Counted from the first letter of the stretch, positions 8,626-17,533 are shown. The stretch is 64,000 nt of DNA from Terriglobus albidus (GCF_025685425.1 NZ_JAGTAS010000054.1:1-64000), one strand, 5' to 3'. Program-made: numbers and translations. Notes: generated by a model from the sequence alone, not told the origin.

Positions 8626-9837
8626 ATGGATCGGCGTGAGTTTGTGACAGGTGCAGGACTGGCTCTGGCAGCCGGTATGGCGCGTGGTGAGAAAACAGGA
8701 ACAACCGAACCCACCACTGACATCCGGCAAGAGTGGATTGCGAGGGTGGAAAAGACCGCAGGTCCCGTACTCACAGCCCTGAGCCAGCGCCGCCTGAAAC
8801 AGGTAATGCCGGTCGAATGCAAACCGGGTCAGGAAGAGTCGCGCAGGCTCTGCACCTATCTCGAAGCCCTGGGACGCACGCTCTGTGGCATCAGCCCATG
8901 GCTCGAGAGCGGCACCGCAGGCAAATACGCCGAGCTGGCGCGGGAAGCCATCGCCGCCGGCGTCGATTCCGCATCGCCCGACTACATGCCCTTCGGTTCC
9001 ATCGCGCAGACTCTGGTGGATGCCGCCTTCCTGAGCCTGGGCATTCTGCGAGCTCCGAAAGAGCTGAACCAGAAGCTCCCCGAGAAGACGAAGCAACTGC
9101 TGATCAAAGGATTGCAGCAGACGCGCACGCAGAAAGCGGGTATGAGCAACTGGTTGCTCTTCGCAGCGACCGTTGAAGCCGCGATTGAGGCCTTAGGCGG
9201 CGACTGGGAGAAGGCTCCCGTGGAGCTGGCCCTTGCAAAACACAAGGAGTGGTACCTCGGCGACGGTGTCTACGGCGACGGCCCTCACTTTCATGCCGAC
9301 TACTACGACAGCTTCGTTATCCATCCCTTCATGCTGGCTGTTCTAGAAAGCCCGGTCGGCAAAGTGGGCGTCGGGCCAGAGCTCGCCGAGGTCGAGCCGA
9401 AACGCGCCATGCGCTACGCCGCCATCCAGGAACGAATGATCGCCCGTGACGGCACCTGGCCGGTCGTAGGCCGGTCTATCGCATATCGTTGCGGAGCCTT
9501 CCATCTACTCGCTGACATGGCACTGCGGCAACAGCTCCCGGAGCATGTGGCTCCCGCCCAGGTCCGCGGTGCGCTCACAGCAGCCATGCGCGCCTCTCTG
9601 GGAGCACGCGGCACTTACGATTCCAACGGCTGGCTGACGATTGGCCTGGCTGGGCACCAGCCATCACTGGGAGAGCCCTACATCTCCACCGGTAGCCTGT
9701 ATCTATGCCTGGAGGCTTTTCTCCCGCTTGGTCTGCTGAAAGATGCGCCATTCTGGAAGGATGCTCCCGCAGAGTGGACGACACGGAAGGTCTGGGCCGG
9801 GCAGGATCTGCCGAATGATCATGCGGTGGATGTTTAA
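8626..9837 (+). CDS. Exported DUF2264 domain protein
   Basis: The 403-residue protein begins with a Tat-like signal 'MDRREFVTGAGLALAAG', followed by a DUF2264 domain over the rest ('YLEALGRTLCGISPWLE', 'YGDGPHFHADYYDSFVIHPFML', 'RYAAIQERMIARDGTWPVVGRSIAYR', 'GSLYLCLEAFLPLGL'). The family is poorly characterised. Its helical layout and common genomic contexts suggest a role in polysaccharide or glycoside metabolism; this is inference. I chose the start at 8626 because of GGGAG six to seven bases upstream and the signal peptide. The frame is open back to 8527 without protein-like content. It stands alone between aceB (divergent) and a repeat block. Confidence 0.85.
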   Translation: MDRREFVTGAGLALAAGMARGEKTGTTEPTTDIRQEWIARVEKTAGPVLTALSQRRLKQVMPVECKPGQEESRRLCTYLEALGRTLCGISPWLESGTAGKYAELAREAIAAGVDSASPDYMPFGSIAQTLVDAAFLSLGILRAPKELNQKLPEKTKQLLIKGLQQTRTQKAGMSNWLLFAATVEAAIEALGGDWEKAPVELALAKHKEWYLGDGVYGDGPHFHADYYDSFVIHPFMLAVLESPVGKVGVGPELAEVEPKRAMRYAAIQERMIARDGTWPVVGRSIAYRCGAFHLLADMALRQQLPEHVAPAQVRGALTAAMRASLGARGTYDSNGWLTIGLAGHQPSLGEPYISTGSLYLCLEAFLPLGLLKDAPFWKDAPAEWTTRKVWAGQDLPNDHAVDV

Positions 9838-9917
9838 AGAAGAATCGTCTCCGGACATCCTTTGCAGATCGAAGCAGGACGCAAGAGAAGCCTTCGAAAC
9901 CTTATCGGCGCTTCCTG

Positions 9918-10150
9918 TTTCGCACCGCAGGTGCGAATGCCGTGCTTAAGGGGACGGCTTCAGCCGTCCCGTAGGAATCTCTACGCAATGGCGGCTTTTT
10001 AGCCGCTGAGGTGAGGTTTTGTTTGTCATTTCGGAGCGCCGCTGAGGGACATACATCGCCCTCAGCGGCTGAAGCCGCTTTCTCGTCAGGGCAGATACGG
10101 GACGGCTGAAGCCGTCCCCTTAAGCAAGGCATTCGCGCTACAGCGCGAAA
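9918..10150. repeat. Composite palindromic repeat with 55-bp inverted arms
   Basis: The 9918-9973 arm and the 10096-10150 arm are near-perfect inverted copies of about 55 nt. Each holds a GGGACGGCTTCAGCCGTCCC hairpin next to a GCTTAAG and GCGAATGCC segment. Between them lie further hairpins of the GCGGCTGAAGCCGC type and a TTTGTCATTTCGGAGCGCC piece. The block fills the space between the DUF2264 gene and the cytochrome gene, and resembles the block at 40.09-40.43 kb. No gene is visible inside. Confidence 0.8.
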
Positions 10151-10223
10151 TGGTTGTGCTACGCACAACGTTGTTTGAATCGCTCTTCTTTGTGATTCCG
10201 AGCGAAGGCGAATGAATCTATTC

Positions 10224-10763
10224 CTATTTCCCGATCGGCTTCGATACAGCCTCTTCCGCCGCGGCAGGAAGTGGTTTGTCAGCCTTTGAGAGCAGCAATG
10301 AGACCTGCCAGAGTTGGGTATCGCTCAACAACTTCTGATACGAGGGCATACCCGTCAGCCGGATACCATTCTTCGCTCGCCAGTAGGTCATGCCTGGCTC
10401 ATCATCGCTGACGCCCACCACGCCGTTCTTGTGCTTCTCCCAGAGCTGCGGTGCGCGCGGATACATGGACGCGCCAAACGACGAAGGATGCTCCTTCAAA
10501 CCGTGGCACGAGGCACACTGCTCTCGATAGATAGTTGCTCCTGCAACCAGATTCTCATCGCTTGCAGGAATGGCCGGCTGCTTCGGCATCTCCGCCTCCA
10601 TACGAGCGTGCAGCGGAACACGAACAATCTGCTTTTCAAAGGGAAACGCATCATCGGCAACGGCGACCGGGGGACGTCCGAAGGCGAAGTACGCGTAAGC
10701 GATTGCAGGCAGCACCAGAAGACCGGCGACGATTCCGAGGATGAAAACGATAGCGGAGCGCAT
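10224..10763 (-). CDS. c-type cytochrome, single haem, membrane-anchored
   Basis: The 179-residue protein has one N-terminal membrane anchor ('AIVFILGIVAGLLVLPAIAY', about residues 4-23) and one haem-binding motif 'CASCH' near residue 82. The later 'GMPSY' methionine may be the sixth ligand. It would act as a periplasmic electron carrier or oxidase partner. It starts 6 bp after the stop of the upstream hydratase gene, so they are probably co-transcribed. It resembles the second cytochrome at 28864-29502 ('MYPRAPQLW' here, 'MYPRPPDM' there), which lies in the copper operon. The physiological partner is unknown. Confidence 0.85.
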   Translation of the reverse strand: MRSAIVFILGIVAGLLVLPAIAYAYFAFGRPPVAVADDAFPFEKQIVRVPLHARMEAEMPKQPAIPASDENLVAGATIYREQCASCHGLKEHPSSFGASMYPRAPQLWEKHKNGVVGVSDDEPGMTYWRAKNGIRLTGMPSYQKLLSDTQLWQVSLLLSKADKPLPAAAEEAVSKPIGK

Positions 10764-10769
10764 AGAAGG

Positions 10770-11558
10770 CTAGCTTGCGAAAGAAAGCTTAACCGATCCT
10801 GAACTTGTAAATCGAACAGCCGCTTCGGATCCAGGCGTCGCGGGCGTATTCCCGGTCCACGATCCCGTTGTGATCCACTGCCCGGCGCGAATGCCGCCGG
10901 TGCGCTTCGCTCCCTCATTCACCACCCAGGAGAGCAGGCGCATCAGGTCCGTGCCGCCGGGGTTCGAGCCCGTACGCTCTACGCGGATCACCCCGTCCAC
11001 CGCCAGTTCGACCGATTCCAGCGCCCAGTCAACGCTCTTCCAGTTCTCGATCGCCGGCCCGTGCACAAAGGCGCCGTGGAACTGCATGTCGGCAGAGACC
11101 GCAAGACGAGGCTGCTTCCCAGGCTCGGTATAGGCCGACTCCAGCACCTCGATGACGGCGTGTGCGGAAGAGATCGCCTCAGCGATCTCTTGGTTCGCAT
11201 AACGCATCGCTCGCGCCGGAAGATCCTTGGCAAAGTGGAAGGCGATTTCACCCTCCAGAATCCGCAGGCGATGCATTGGATTGATCAGGGTCGATCCGGA
11301 CGCAGCCATCCAGATGAGCGGCATGGGAGCGAAGAACGGCTCGGCATCGGGCGAAGCCGCGCCTACCTTGTACCCACCTACATCACCGTAGGCGGCCATC
11401 ATCTCGTCCTGTACGAAGTACGCCTCCTCCATGGAGGACGGAACAAGATGCTCCGGCAATGCATCGATCGTCTTGCCCGTGCGGCGGGCATCCAGCAGCA
11501 GGTCGGCCAATGAACGAAGGTGTGACTCACGTTCCGCGGTGAGGATGTTCTGCGACAT
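10770..11558 (-). CDS. 2-keto-4-pentenoate hydratase family protein
   Basis: The product (262 residues) belongs to the MhpD/fumarylacetoacetate-hydrolase-like hydratases, which hydrate or decarboxylate 2-oxo-pentenoates in aromatic breakdown. Family blocks seen are 'YKVGAASPDAEPFFAPM', 'LEGEIAFHFAKDLP', the catalytic-region 'VIEVLESAY', and the C-terminal 'RAGQWITTGSWTG'. I chose the ATG at 11558 because of AGGAG upstream and because the protein begins to look like the family there. The frame is open far upstream over the uracil-DNA glycosylase gene in another frame. No other aromatic-degradation genes are nearby, so the substrate is unknown. Confidence 0.85.
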   Translation of the reverse strand: MSQNILTAERESHLRSLADLLLDARRTGKTIDALPEHLVPSSMEEAYFVQDEMMAAYGDVGGYKVGAASPDAEPFFAPMPLIWMAASGSTLINPMHRLRILEGEIAFHFAKDLPARAMRYANQEIAEAISSAHAVIEVLESAYTEPGKQPRLAVSADMQFHGAFVHGPAIENWKSVDWALESVELAVDGVIRVERTGSNPGGTDLMRLLSWVVNEGAKRTGGIRAGQWITTGSWTGNTPATPGSEAAVRFTSSGSVKLSFAS

Positions 11559-11570
11559 AGCGTCTCTTTT

Positions 11571-11612
11571 CTCCTGAACTACTGCTTCGCGCTCCTGAAC
11601 TACTGCTTCGCG
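11571..11612. repeat. 21-bp perfect tandem duplication at the udg-hydratase junction
   Basis: Positions 11571-11591 and 11592-11612 are identical. The unit covers the end of the uracil-DNA glycosylase gene, including its stop codon, and the CAGGAG Shine-Dalgarno of the next gene, so the Shine-Dalgarno is present twice upstream of the hydratase start. Confidence 0.9.
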
Positions 11613-12493
11613 GGAGGCTTCAGACCCAGTTCCCGCATCACCATCTGCAGGTCTTTCCAGGCTTCGCCCTTCATCCGGGGGTCGCGCAGCAGAAATGCGG
11701 GATGGTAAGTCACCGCCACTTTGGCTCCGCGCGCCGTGTGCCACGTGCCACGCAGCCCGGCCAGCGCCTGCTTCCGTCCCAGCAGGTACGTTGCCGCCGT
11801 GGAGCCGAGAGCCACAATCACCTTCGGCTGTACAACATCGATCTGTTTGATCAGGAACTGGGAACAGGTCGTGGCTTCCACGTACTCCGGCGTCCGGTTT
11901 GCCGGCGGACGGCACTTGACGATATTGGCGATATAAACCTGCTCACGCTTTATGCCCATCGCCGTGATCATGTTGTTGAGCAACTGCCCGGCCTTGCCCA
12001 CAAAGGGCAGCCCCTGTGCATCTTCATCGGCGCCGGGGCCTTCCCCGACAAACATGAGCGTAGCGTTCGGGTCGCCGTCGGCGAACACAATCTTGCGGCG
12101 TCCGCCATAGGCAAGCGGACAGCGGGTGCAGTCGCCGATCTCATCCTGGATCAGCTTCATCGCAGCCGCACGATCGGCGGCGGGAACCGTCGTCGTCGGC
12201 AAAGGAACCAGTTCATCAAAGGAATACAGCTTGGGAATGGGAGGCTCTCTCAGCTCCGGCGGCAGCATCTGCGCCGGTTGTGGCTCGCGGTCATCGATCT
12301 CCGGCGCAGTAGCAGCCGCCACCGGCACCGGTGTTGGTACGGGAGCGGAAGGCACAGGCTGCTCGATAACCGCAGAGGTCTGTTGCGTCTGCGGAGCCGG
12401 CTCGCTCCAGCGATAGAACTCATGTACGCCAAGGTCGCGGAAGTACGCGACATAGGCCCGCAGCCGCGCGGCGGCCTCAGGCGTGTAACTCAT
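11600..12493 (-). CDS. Type-4-like uracil-DNA glycosylase with iron-sulfur cluster
   Basis: This enzyme removes uracil from DNA to start base-excision repair. The N-terminal 100 residues are a Pro/Ala/Val-rich linker after a short helical start. The catalytic domain then shows 'CTRCPLAYGG', the type-4 motif 'GEGPGADEDAQGLPFVGKAGQ', 'NIVKCRPPANRTP', a fourth cysteine in 'TTCSQFL', and 'VTYHPAFLLR' (second active-site motif). The four cysteines are those that bind a 4Fe-4S cluster in this family. The protein (297 residues) is longer than archaeal homologues because of the linker. It follows rpoZ by 9 bp. Confidence 0.93.
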   Translation of the reverse strand: MSYTPEAAARLRAYVAYFRDLGVHEFYRWSEPAPQTQQTSAVIEQPVPSAPVPTPVPVAAATAPEIDDREPQPAQMLPPELREPPIPKLYSFDELVPLPTTTVPAADRAAAMKLIQDEIGDCTRCPLAYGGRRKIVFADGDPNATLMFVGEGPGADEDAQGLPFVGKAGQLLNNMITAMGIKREQVYIANIVKCRPPANRTPEYVEATTCSQFLIKQIDVVQPKVIVALGSTAATYLLGRKQALAGLRGTWHTARGAKVAVTYHPAFLLRDPRMKGEAWKDLQMVMRELGLKPPAKQ

Positions 12494-12502
12494 AGAACGA
12501 TC

Positions 12503-12706
12503 TTAAATCACAGACTCAATGTCGGGCTTCAACTCTGTTTTGGGAACGACGAACTTTACCTGCCCGGAGAGAATCTCGTCCTGGGCAACACGGCATGCCT
12601 TCATCGATTTGGATGCGATCAAGGGAGTGGCACCCGACTGCAGTTGACGTGCACGACGCGCCGCGCCCTTAACCAGGCTGTACTTATTGACGAGCTTTGT
12701 ATCCAT
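12503..12706 (-). CDS. rpoZ: RNA polymerase omega subunit
   Basis: This 67-residue protein is short but clearly omega: 'NKYSLVKGAARRARQLQ' corresponds to the conserved region that wraps the beta-prime C-terminus. It follows gmk and precedes the uracil-DNA glycosylase; the yicC-gmk-rpoZ order is widespread in bacteria. A GGAGG-like sequence lies just upstream of the ATG. Omega helps assemble RNA polymerase and can bind ppGpp in some bacteria. Confidence 0.93.
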   Translation of the reverse strand: MDTKLVNKYSLVKGAARRARQLQSGATPLIASKSMKACRVAQDEILSGQVKFVVPKTELKPDIESVI

Positions 12707-12817
12707 TGCTAGCCTCCGTATGCAAGCAATGTACCCGCTTGCACTGGACTCGCCAAGCAGGAATTTAAAGCTGTGGATATTTGAGGTCGAATTCGGGAAC
12801 GAAAATACCAGGACGAA

Positions 12818-13483
12818 CTATTCCGTCGCAAAGCTGCGGAGAGAATGCATCAGCCGCTCCGACATTGCCGAGGTGCGACAAGACTGTGCCAGTTCACGCA
12901 AATAGCGTCCCTCTTCCCCACGCTCGGTCACAACAACCGCCTTCAACTCCGTTACCGCCTGGTCCAGCACATCATTCACGACGGCGTACTTGTACTGCTC
13001 GAGGAACTGCAGTTCGTTCCGCGCCTCTGTCAGCCGCCGCTGAATCACCGTCTCGTCGCTCATGTTCTCGGCCAGCGACCGGTTACGCAGCCGCATCTCC
13101 AACACCTGCGGGCTGGGCGGCAGGATAAAGATCGAGACTGCGTCCGGCATCTTCTGCATCACCTGCATCGCCCCCTGCACATCGATATCGAGCAGAAGGT
13201 CGTGGTTGTGCTGCCGGGCATGATCCAACGCCGAACGCGCCGTTCCGTAGTAGTTGCCGAAGACCTCGGCCCACTCCAGGAACTCATCGCGGGCGATCAT
13301 CGCCTCAAAGTTCTCGCGCGTCGTGAAGTGATACGCCTCACCATCCACCTCTGACCCACGCGGTGCGCGGGTGGTGTAGGAGACCGAAAATTCAAGCCCC
13401 GCCACAAGCGAGCGAACGTTGGCCACAAGAGTCGACTTACCCGAGCCCGAAGGCGCGGAGATGATGAAGAGAATGCCTGCCAT
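12818..13483 (-). CDS. gmk: Guanylate kinase
   Basis: The enzyme phosphorylates GMP to GDP with ATP. The P-loop is 'SAPSGSGKSTL' (residues 8-18). The GMP-binding region 'SYTTRAPRGSEVDGEAYHF' and the 'LLDIDVQGAMQVM' and 'IFILPPS' segments are all present. At 221 residues the length is usual. It lies between yicC (across a repeat block) and rpoZ, and belongs to the same strand-wise block as the upstream lpt/rpoN genes. Confidence 0.96.
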   Translation of the reverse strand: MAGILFIISAPSGSGKSTLVANVRSLVAGLEFSVSYTTRAPRGSEVDGEAYHFTTRENFEAMIARDEFLEWAEVFGNYYGTARSALDHARQHNHDLLLDIDVQGAMQVMQKMPDAVSIFILPPSPQVLEMRLRNRSLAENMSDETVIQRRLTEARNELQFLEQYKYAVVNDVLDQAVTELKAVVVTERGEEGRYLRELAQSCRTSAMSERLMHSLRSFATE

Positions 13484-13583
13484 CAGAAGGAATGTTTCTT
13501 TTCAGAAGTGTACATAACGCGATTGTTGATCTGACAGATCCAACAGTTACGGGGCTGGGCTGAATGACTGAAACTGGTGGAAG

Positions 13584-13716
13584 CAGCGGGCTTCAGCCGC
13601 TGATAAAGGCGTTTAAAAACAAATAGGCTTTAGCCCTGGGCCTCCTCTGTCCGTCAGGCCCAGGACTAAAGCCTGTTCCTATGTGGTCTGATAGACCGTG
13701 GGCTGAAGCCCACGGC
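13584..13716. repeat. Cluster of palindromic repeats between gmk and yicC
   Basis: Three hairpins occur in a row: a CAGCGG/CCGCTG stem (13584-13602), a longer imperfect one built on AGGCTTTAG...CTGGGCC pairing with GGCCCAG...CTAAAGCC (about 13624-13674), and CCGTGGGCTGAAGCCCACGG (13697-13716). They occupy the otherwise empty 318-bp gap, and may stabilise or end transcripts. The last one matches the palindrome behind the glcF terminator. Confidence 0.75.
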
Positions 13717-13801
13717 TCCCACCGTTCGAACTTCGCTCGTATCCCAGTTCCGTGATAGAGACGAAATCTTATTCAATCATTCAATGATTCAATTTCCCTG
13801 T

Positions 13802-14707
13802 TTATTCAAGGTTCTGTACCTGTTCCCTTGCCTTTTCAATGACCGTCTTCAATTCCAGACCAAGCTCGGTGATCCGGAGACCGTTCGCCGTATTGGCTCC
13901 GCTGGTTTTGGAGAGGAGCGTATTTGATTCCCGGTTCAGCTCCTGCAGCAGGAAGTCGAGCTTCTTCCCCAGCTCCCCGCCGGCGGCGAGCAGTCCACGA
14001 AAGTGGTCGACATGGGTCTTCAGCCGGACGATCTCCTCTTCCACGTCACTGCGTTCAGCCATTACCGCAGCCTCGGAGAGCAGGCGTTCTTCGCTGATAT
14101 TGGCGCCTTCGGTCAGCTCTGCAATCCGGCTCCGGATACGTTCGTAATAGCTGGCGCGTACATCGCCACGCAGCGTGTTGACTTCATCCGCCACGGCTCC
14201 GATCCGCACCATGCAGGCATCGAGCTCGGCTACAAGGGCCGCGCCCTCCTGGGCCCGCATCGCTCGCAGCGAGGCGATCAGCGGTTCCACCTCCTGCAGC
14301 ACCGCCGCCTCAATCTGCTCCGGCTTCAGCTCAGAGTCTTCGCCATCTGAGCTGAAGACGCCGGGCATACGCAGAATGCTGGCGAGGTCCGGTTCCCCGG
14401 AGAGATTATTCTCCTCTGCCGCACGACGGTACGCCTCAACATACGCGGCCACGACGGCACGGTCGTACTGTAGTGTGCGCTGACGCTGGCGGTCGAGCTG
14501 CAGCGTTACCTCGACGTGGCCGCGGCGCAACTGCTCTTTGAGCAGCTTGCGAAGCTGCATCTCCAACGCATCGCAACCGGCCGGAAGGCGCATGTGCAGA
14601 TCGAGGAAACGGTGGTTGACACTCTTCAACGAGAGCGTAAATCCAACGCCCTCAGCCACACTGCCTTGAACACGGGCAAAGCCCGTCATCGAATATGCAA
14701 GACTCAT
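13802..14707 (-). CDS. yicC: YicC/YloC-family endoribonuclease
   Basis: The 301-residue protein has the diagnostic YicC start 'SMTGFARVQG' with 'LSLKSVNHRFLDLHMRLP'. The C-terminal DUF1732 part contains 'RLKTHVDHFRGLL', 'GKKLDFLLQELNRESNTLLSK' and the ending 'LKTVIEKAREQVQN'. The family has endoribonuclease activity and is linked to sRNA turnover and stationary-phase physiology. The start codon overlaps the stop of the msbA-like gene by four bases (ATGA), so they are translationally coupled. Gmk follows after the repeat cluster. Confidence 0.95.
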   Translation of the reverse strand: MSLAYSMTGFARVQGSVAEGVGFTLSLKSVNHRFLDLHMRLPAGCDALEMQLRKLLKEQLRRGHVEVTLQLDRQRQRTLQYDRAVVAAYVEAYRRAAEENNLSGEPDLASILRMPGVFSSDGEDSELKPEQIEAAVLQEVEPLIASLRAMRAQEGAALVAELDACMVRIGAVADEVNTLRGDVRASYYERIRSRIAELTEGANISEERLLSEAAVMAERSDVEEEIVRLKTHVDHFRGLLAAGGELGKKLDFLLQELNRESNTLLSKTSGANTANGLRITELGLELKTVIEKAREQVQNLE

Positions 14708-16551
14708 GCGGTTCCTTCCGCAACAGTTTCAACAGCCCGGTCGTTCACGAACTGCAGATCATACAGCCGCTTGTACGTTCCGGAGAGCTGTAGCAACTCC
14801 TCGTGCGACCCAATCTCGGTGATCTGCCCTTGTTCGATCACGACGATACGATCGGCACGGCGAACCGTGCTCAGCCGATGCGCGATCACAAAGACGGTAC
14901 GTCCCTGCATCAGATTAGCCAGAGCGGCCTGTACCAGGGCCTCGCTCTCCGTATCCAGAGCCGAGGTGGCCTCGTCCAGAATCAGGATCGGCGCATCCTT
15001 CAACAGCGCTCGCGCAATGGCCAGCCGCTGCCGTTCACCACCGGAGAGGCGCGCGCCCTTTTCGCCGATCATCGTGTCGTAGCCGTTCGGCAACCGCTCA
15101 ATGAAATCGTGCGCCAGAGCCGCTTTCGCAGCCTCCTGTACCCGGGCTAACGGGACATCAGGCTGCCCATACGCGATGTTGTTGCGTACCGTGTCATTGA
15201 ACAGAACGGTCTCCTGGGTCACCTTGCCGATCAACTTGCGCAAGGATGCGATGGTGACATCGCGCAGATCGTGGCCATCGACCGTAATCGCGCCTTCGGT
15301 CACATCGAAGAAGCGTGGAATCAGATTTACCAGAGTCGACTTTCCTGCGCCGCTGGGGCCGACAAACGCGATCACCTCGCCACGCCGAACTTCCAGATCG
15401 ATGTCCCGCAGTACCTGCTTCTGCTCATGATCGACCTCATACGCAAAGCCGACATGCTCGAAACGGATCTCGTTCTGGAAGCCTGGCAACACAAAAGCCT
15501 TCTTCTTCTCGCGGACATCGTCCTGTGCGTCCATGAAATGGAAGATCTCTTCGCTGGCGCCCAGGGCCTGCTGAAAACTGTTGTAAAACATCGCGCACTT
15601 CCGCACCGGGTCATACAGAGTGAAAACAGCAATCAGGAACGAGATGAACGAACCGGCAGTCATCTCATGTGACCGGATGAGGCCGCGGCCCAGCAACAGC
15701 AATAAAGCAATCGCCACGGAGCCGATGGCATCCATCAGCGGAGAACTGATCGCCTGCACACTGACGCTCTTCAGGTTGGCGCGGAACAGACGCCGTGCCG
15801 CTGTGCGGAAACGGTCCATCTCCCAAAGTTCCATCCCGAAGGCCTTCACGATGCGGTTGCCGGTGATGGTCTCGTGCAGGATGTTCTGAATCTCGGCCAG
15901 CTTGTCCTGTCCCTTACGAGTCGTAGACCTGACGCTGCGCCCGATGCGACGTGCCGACGAAAGGACTACCGGCACGAAAAGCAGCAACACCCAGCTCAGC
16001 TTGCCGCCCATCAGGATGACGACGACAACCGTCCACACCAGAGTGAAGAACTGCTGCAGCAGTTCACTCAACACGGCGGACATAGCGACCTGTACTTTTT
16101 CGATGTCGTTGATCAGCGTCGAAAGGAGTGTGCCCGTTGAGTGCCGCTGAAAGAACGCGACCGAGCGCCGCAGCACGGCGTTATACAGGTCGTTTCGAAG
16201 ATCGGTGATCATGCCAAAGCCGGCATAGTTCACCAGATAAGTTCCTACGTAATCACAGACGCTCTTTAAAATCGCCGAGCAGACCAGAGCGTAGGCGATT
16301 ACCGTCCAGGCATTGTGGAAATGGCTGGGAACGAGCCATTGCAGATTCAGCGAGATATTCCGATGGGGGATCGGGATATTCAGTACATTGGGCGACGGAG
16401 AATCCGGCGCAAGCACGTTATCGAAGATCGGCTTGACCAGCAGAATGCGGAAGGCCGCCATGGCGCCGACCGTCGCCATCAACACGACAGAAGCCAGCGA
16501 GTAAAGCATGTATGGCCGCGCATACAGCAGCAGCCTCCAGATGCGCCTCAA
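14704..16551 (-). CDS. msbA: MsbA-like ABC exporter (fused membrane and ATPase domains)
   Basis: A half-transporter of 615 residues. The N-terminal membrane domain has about six segments (residues 15-330). The ATPase domain carries Walker A 'GPSGAGKST', signature 'LSGGERQRLAIARALLKDAPILILDEATSALD', and H-loop 'IAHRLSTV'. By context (lpt genes and rapZ upstream) it is probably the lipid A-core flippase MsbA, although multidrug exporters look alike. The start codon appears to be TTG at 16551 ('MRRIWRLLLYARPY'); no good in-frame ATG lies nearby. It follows rapZ by 67 bp and overlaps yicC. Confidence 0.88.
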   Translation of the reverse strand: MRRIWRLLLYARPYMLYSLASVVLMATVGAMAAFRILLVKPIFDNVLAPDSPSPNVLNIPIPHRNISLNLQWLVPSHFHNAWTVIAYALVCSAILKSVCDYVGTYLVNYAGFGMITDLRNDLYNAVLRRSVAFFQRHSTGTLLSTLINDIEKVQVAMSAVLSELLQQFFTLVWTVVVVILMGGKLSWVLLLFVPVVLSSARRIGRSVRSTTRKGQDKLAEIQNILHETITGNRIVKAFGMELWEMDRFRTAARRLFRANLKSVSVQAISSPLMDAIGSVAIALLLLLGRGLIRSHEMTAGSFISFLIAVFTLYDPVRKCAMFYNSFQQALGASEEIFHFMDAQDDVREKKKAFVLPGFQNEIRFEHVGFAYEVDHEQKQVLRDIDLEVRRGEVIAFVGPSGAGKSTLVNLIPRFFDVTEGAITVDGHDLRDVTIASLRKLIGKVTQETVLFNDTVRNNIAYGQPDVPLARVQEAAKAALAHDFIERLPNGYDTMIGEKGARLSGGERQRLAIARALLKDAPILILDEATSALDTESEALVQAALANLMQGRTVFVIAHRLSTVRRADRIVVIEQGQITEIGSHEELLQLSGTYKRLYDLQFVNDRAVETVAEGTA

Positions 16552-16618
16552 GTGCGCACCCCCAGCCCGGCGTTGGTGATGGGAGACATCGGTTTTATTC
16601 TAATCAGCCCGCTGCCGG

Positions 16619-17521
16619 TCAACGCGGCATATCCCTGTGGCCGCTCTTGACGCGATAACCCGCGGCCTCCAGCCGTTTCTTCATCTCTTCGGCGATTGCG
16701 ACCGACCGGTGCTGGCCACCGGTACATCCGAAGGCGATCGTCAGGTAACTTTTCCCTTCCTTGACGTAGAACGGCAGCAGAAATTTCAGCAGATCGGTGG
16801 TCTTGTCCAGGAACTCCTTGGTCTGGGGAAAGCGTTTGACGTAGCGCGCCACCTTCGGGTTCAGCCCCGTTTCTTTCCGGAACTCGGGGATGAAGTGCGG
16901 ATTCGGCAGAAAACGCACATCGAAGACAAGATCCGCTTCCGGCGGCACACCATTCTTGAAACCGAAGCTGATGGCGCTTACCAGCAGGTTCTGATCGGTA
17001 TCTCCACGATCAAACTGCTGGTTGATGTGGGTGCGCAGCTCGTGGACATTGAACTTGGTGGTATCCAGAATGACGTCGGCCACATTCCGGAGTGGGTCGA
17101 GGCGCTTCCGTTCCCGCTGAATCGACTGCAACACCGTATCGTTCCGTCCCAGCGGATGTGGCCTGCGCGTCTCACTGAAGCGACGCAACAGTACCTCATC
17201 GGTCGCCTCCAGAAAGACAACCCGCGTATCCAGCACCTTGCGGACTTCTTTCAGGATTGCGGGAAACGCGTCGAGCTTCATGCCCTCGCGCACATCCACT
17301 ACCAGAGCGGCACGGTCAATCTCGTGCGACTGTCGCACCAGGTCGGCAAACCTGGGGACCAGTTCCAGCGGCAGATTGTCGACCGAGTAGAATCCAAGGT
17401 CCTCAAATGCCTTCAGAGCGCTGAGCTTGCCGGAACCGGACAAGCCCGTCAGAATGACGAGCCTGTCCTTTCCGTCCGATTTTTTCTTTGGGGATGCCGC
17501 CCGCGTACCCTTCTTTGGCAT
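16619..17521 (-). CDS. rapZ: RapZ-like nucleotide-binding RNase adapter
   Basis: The protein (300 residues) has an N-terminal P-loop region 'GLSGSGKLSALKAFEDLGFYSVDNLP' split across residues 26-51. The C-terminal domain includes 'FLPNPHFIPEFRKETGLNPKV' (split), 'LTIAFGCTGGQHRSVAIAE' and 'GHRDMPR'. In E. coli RapZ controls amino-sugar synthesis through the GlmZ sRNA; elsewhere the role is less clear. The residue after the Walker lysine is leucine instead of the usual Ser/Thr. It sits 12 bp after the hibernation-factor gene, in the common rpoN-hpf-rapZ order, but no ptsN is between them. Confidence 0.93.
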   Translation of the reverse strand: MPKKGTRAASPKKKSDGKDRLVILTGLSGSGKLSALKAFEDLGFYSVDNLPLELVPRFADLVRQSHEIDRAALVVDVREGMKLDAFPAILKEVRKVLDTRVVFLEATDEVLLRRFSETRRPHPLGRNDTVLQSIQRERKRLDPLRNVADVILDTTKFNVHELRTHINQQFDRGDTDQNLLVSAISFGFKNGVPPEADLVFDVRFLPNPHFIPEFRKETGLNPKVARYVKRFPQTKEFLDKTTDLLKFLLPFYVKEGKSYLTIAFGCTGGQHRSVAIAEEMKKRLEAAGYRVKSGHRDMPR

Positions 17522-17533
17522 GCAGAGATGCTA

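Noticed and set aside
11559-11915. N-terminal extension of the hydratase
   Set aside because: The frame is open, but it lies over the uracil-DNA glycosylase gene in another frame, and the true start has its own Shine-Dalgarno.
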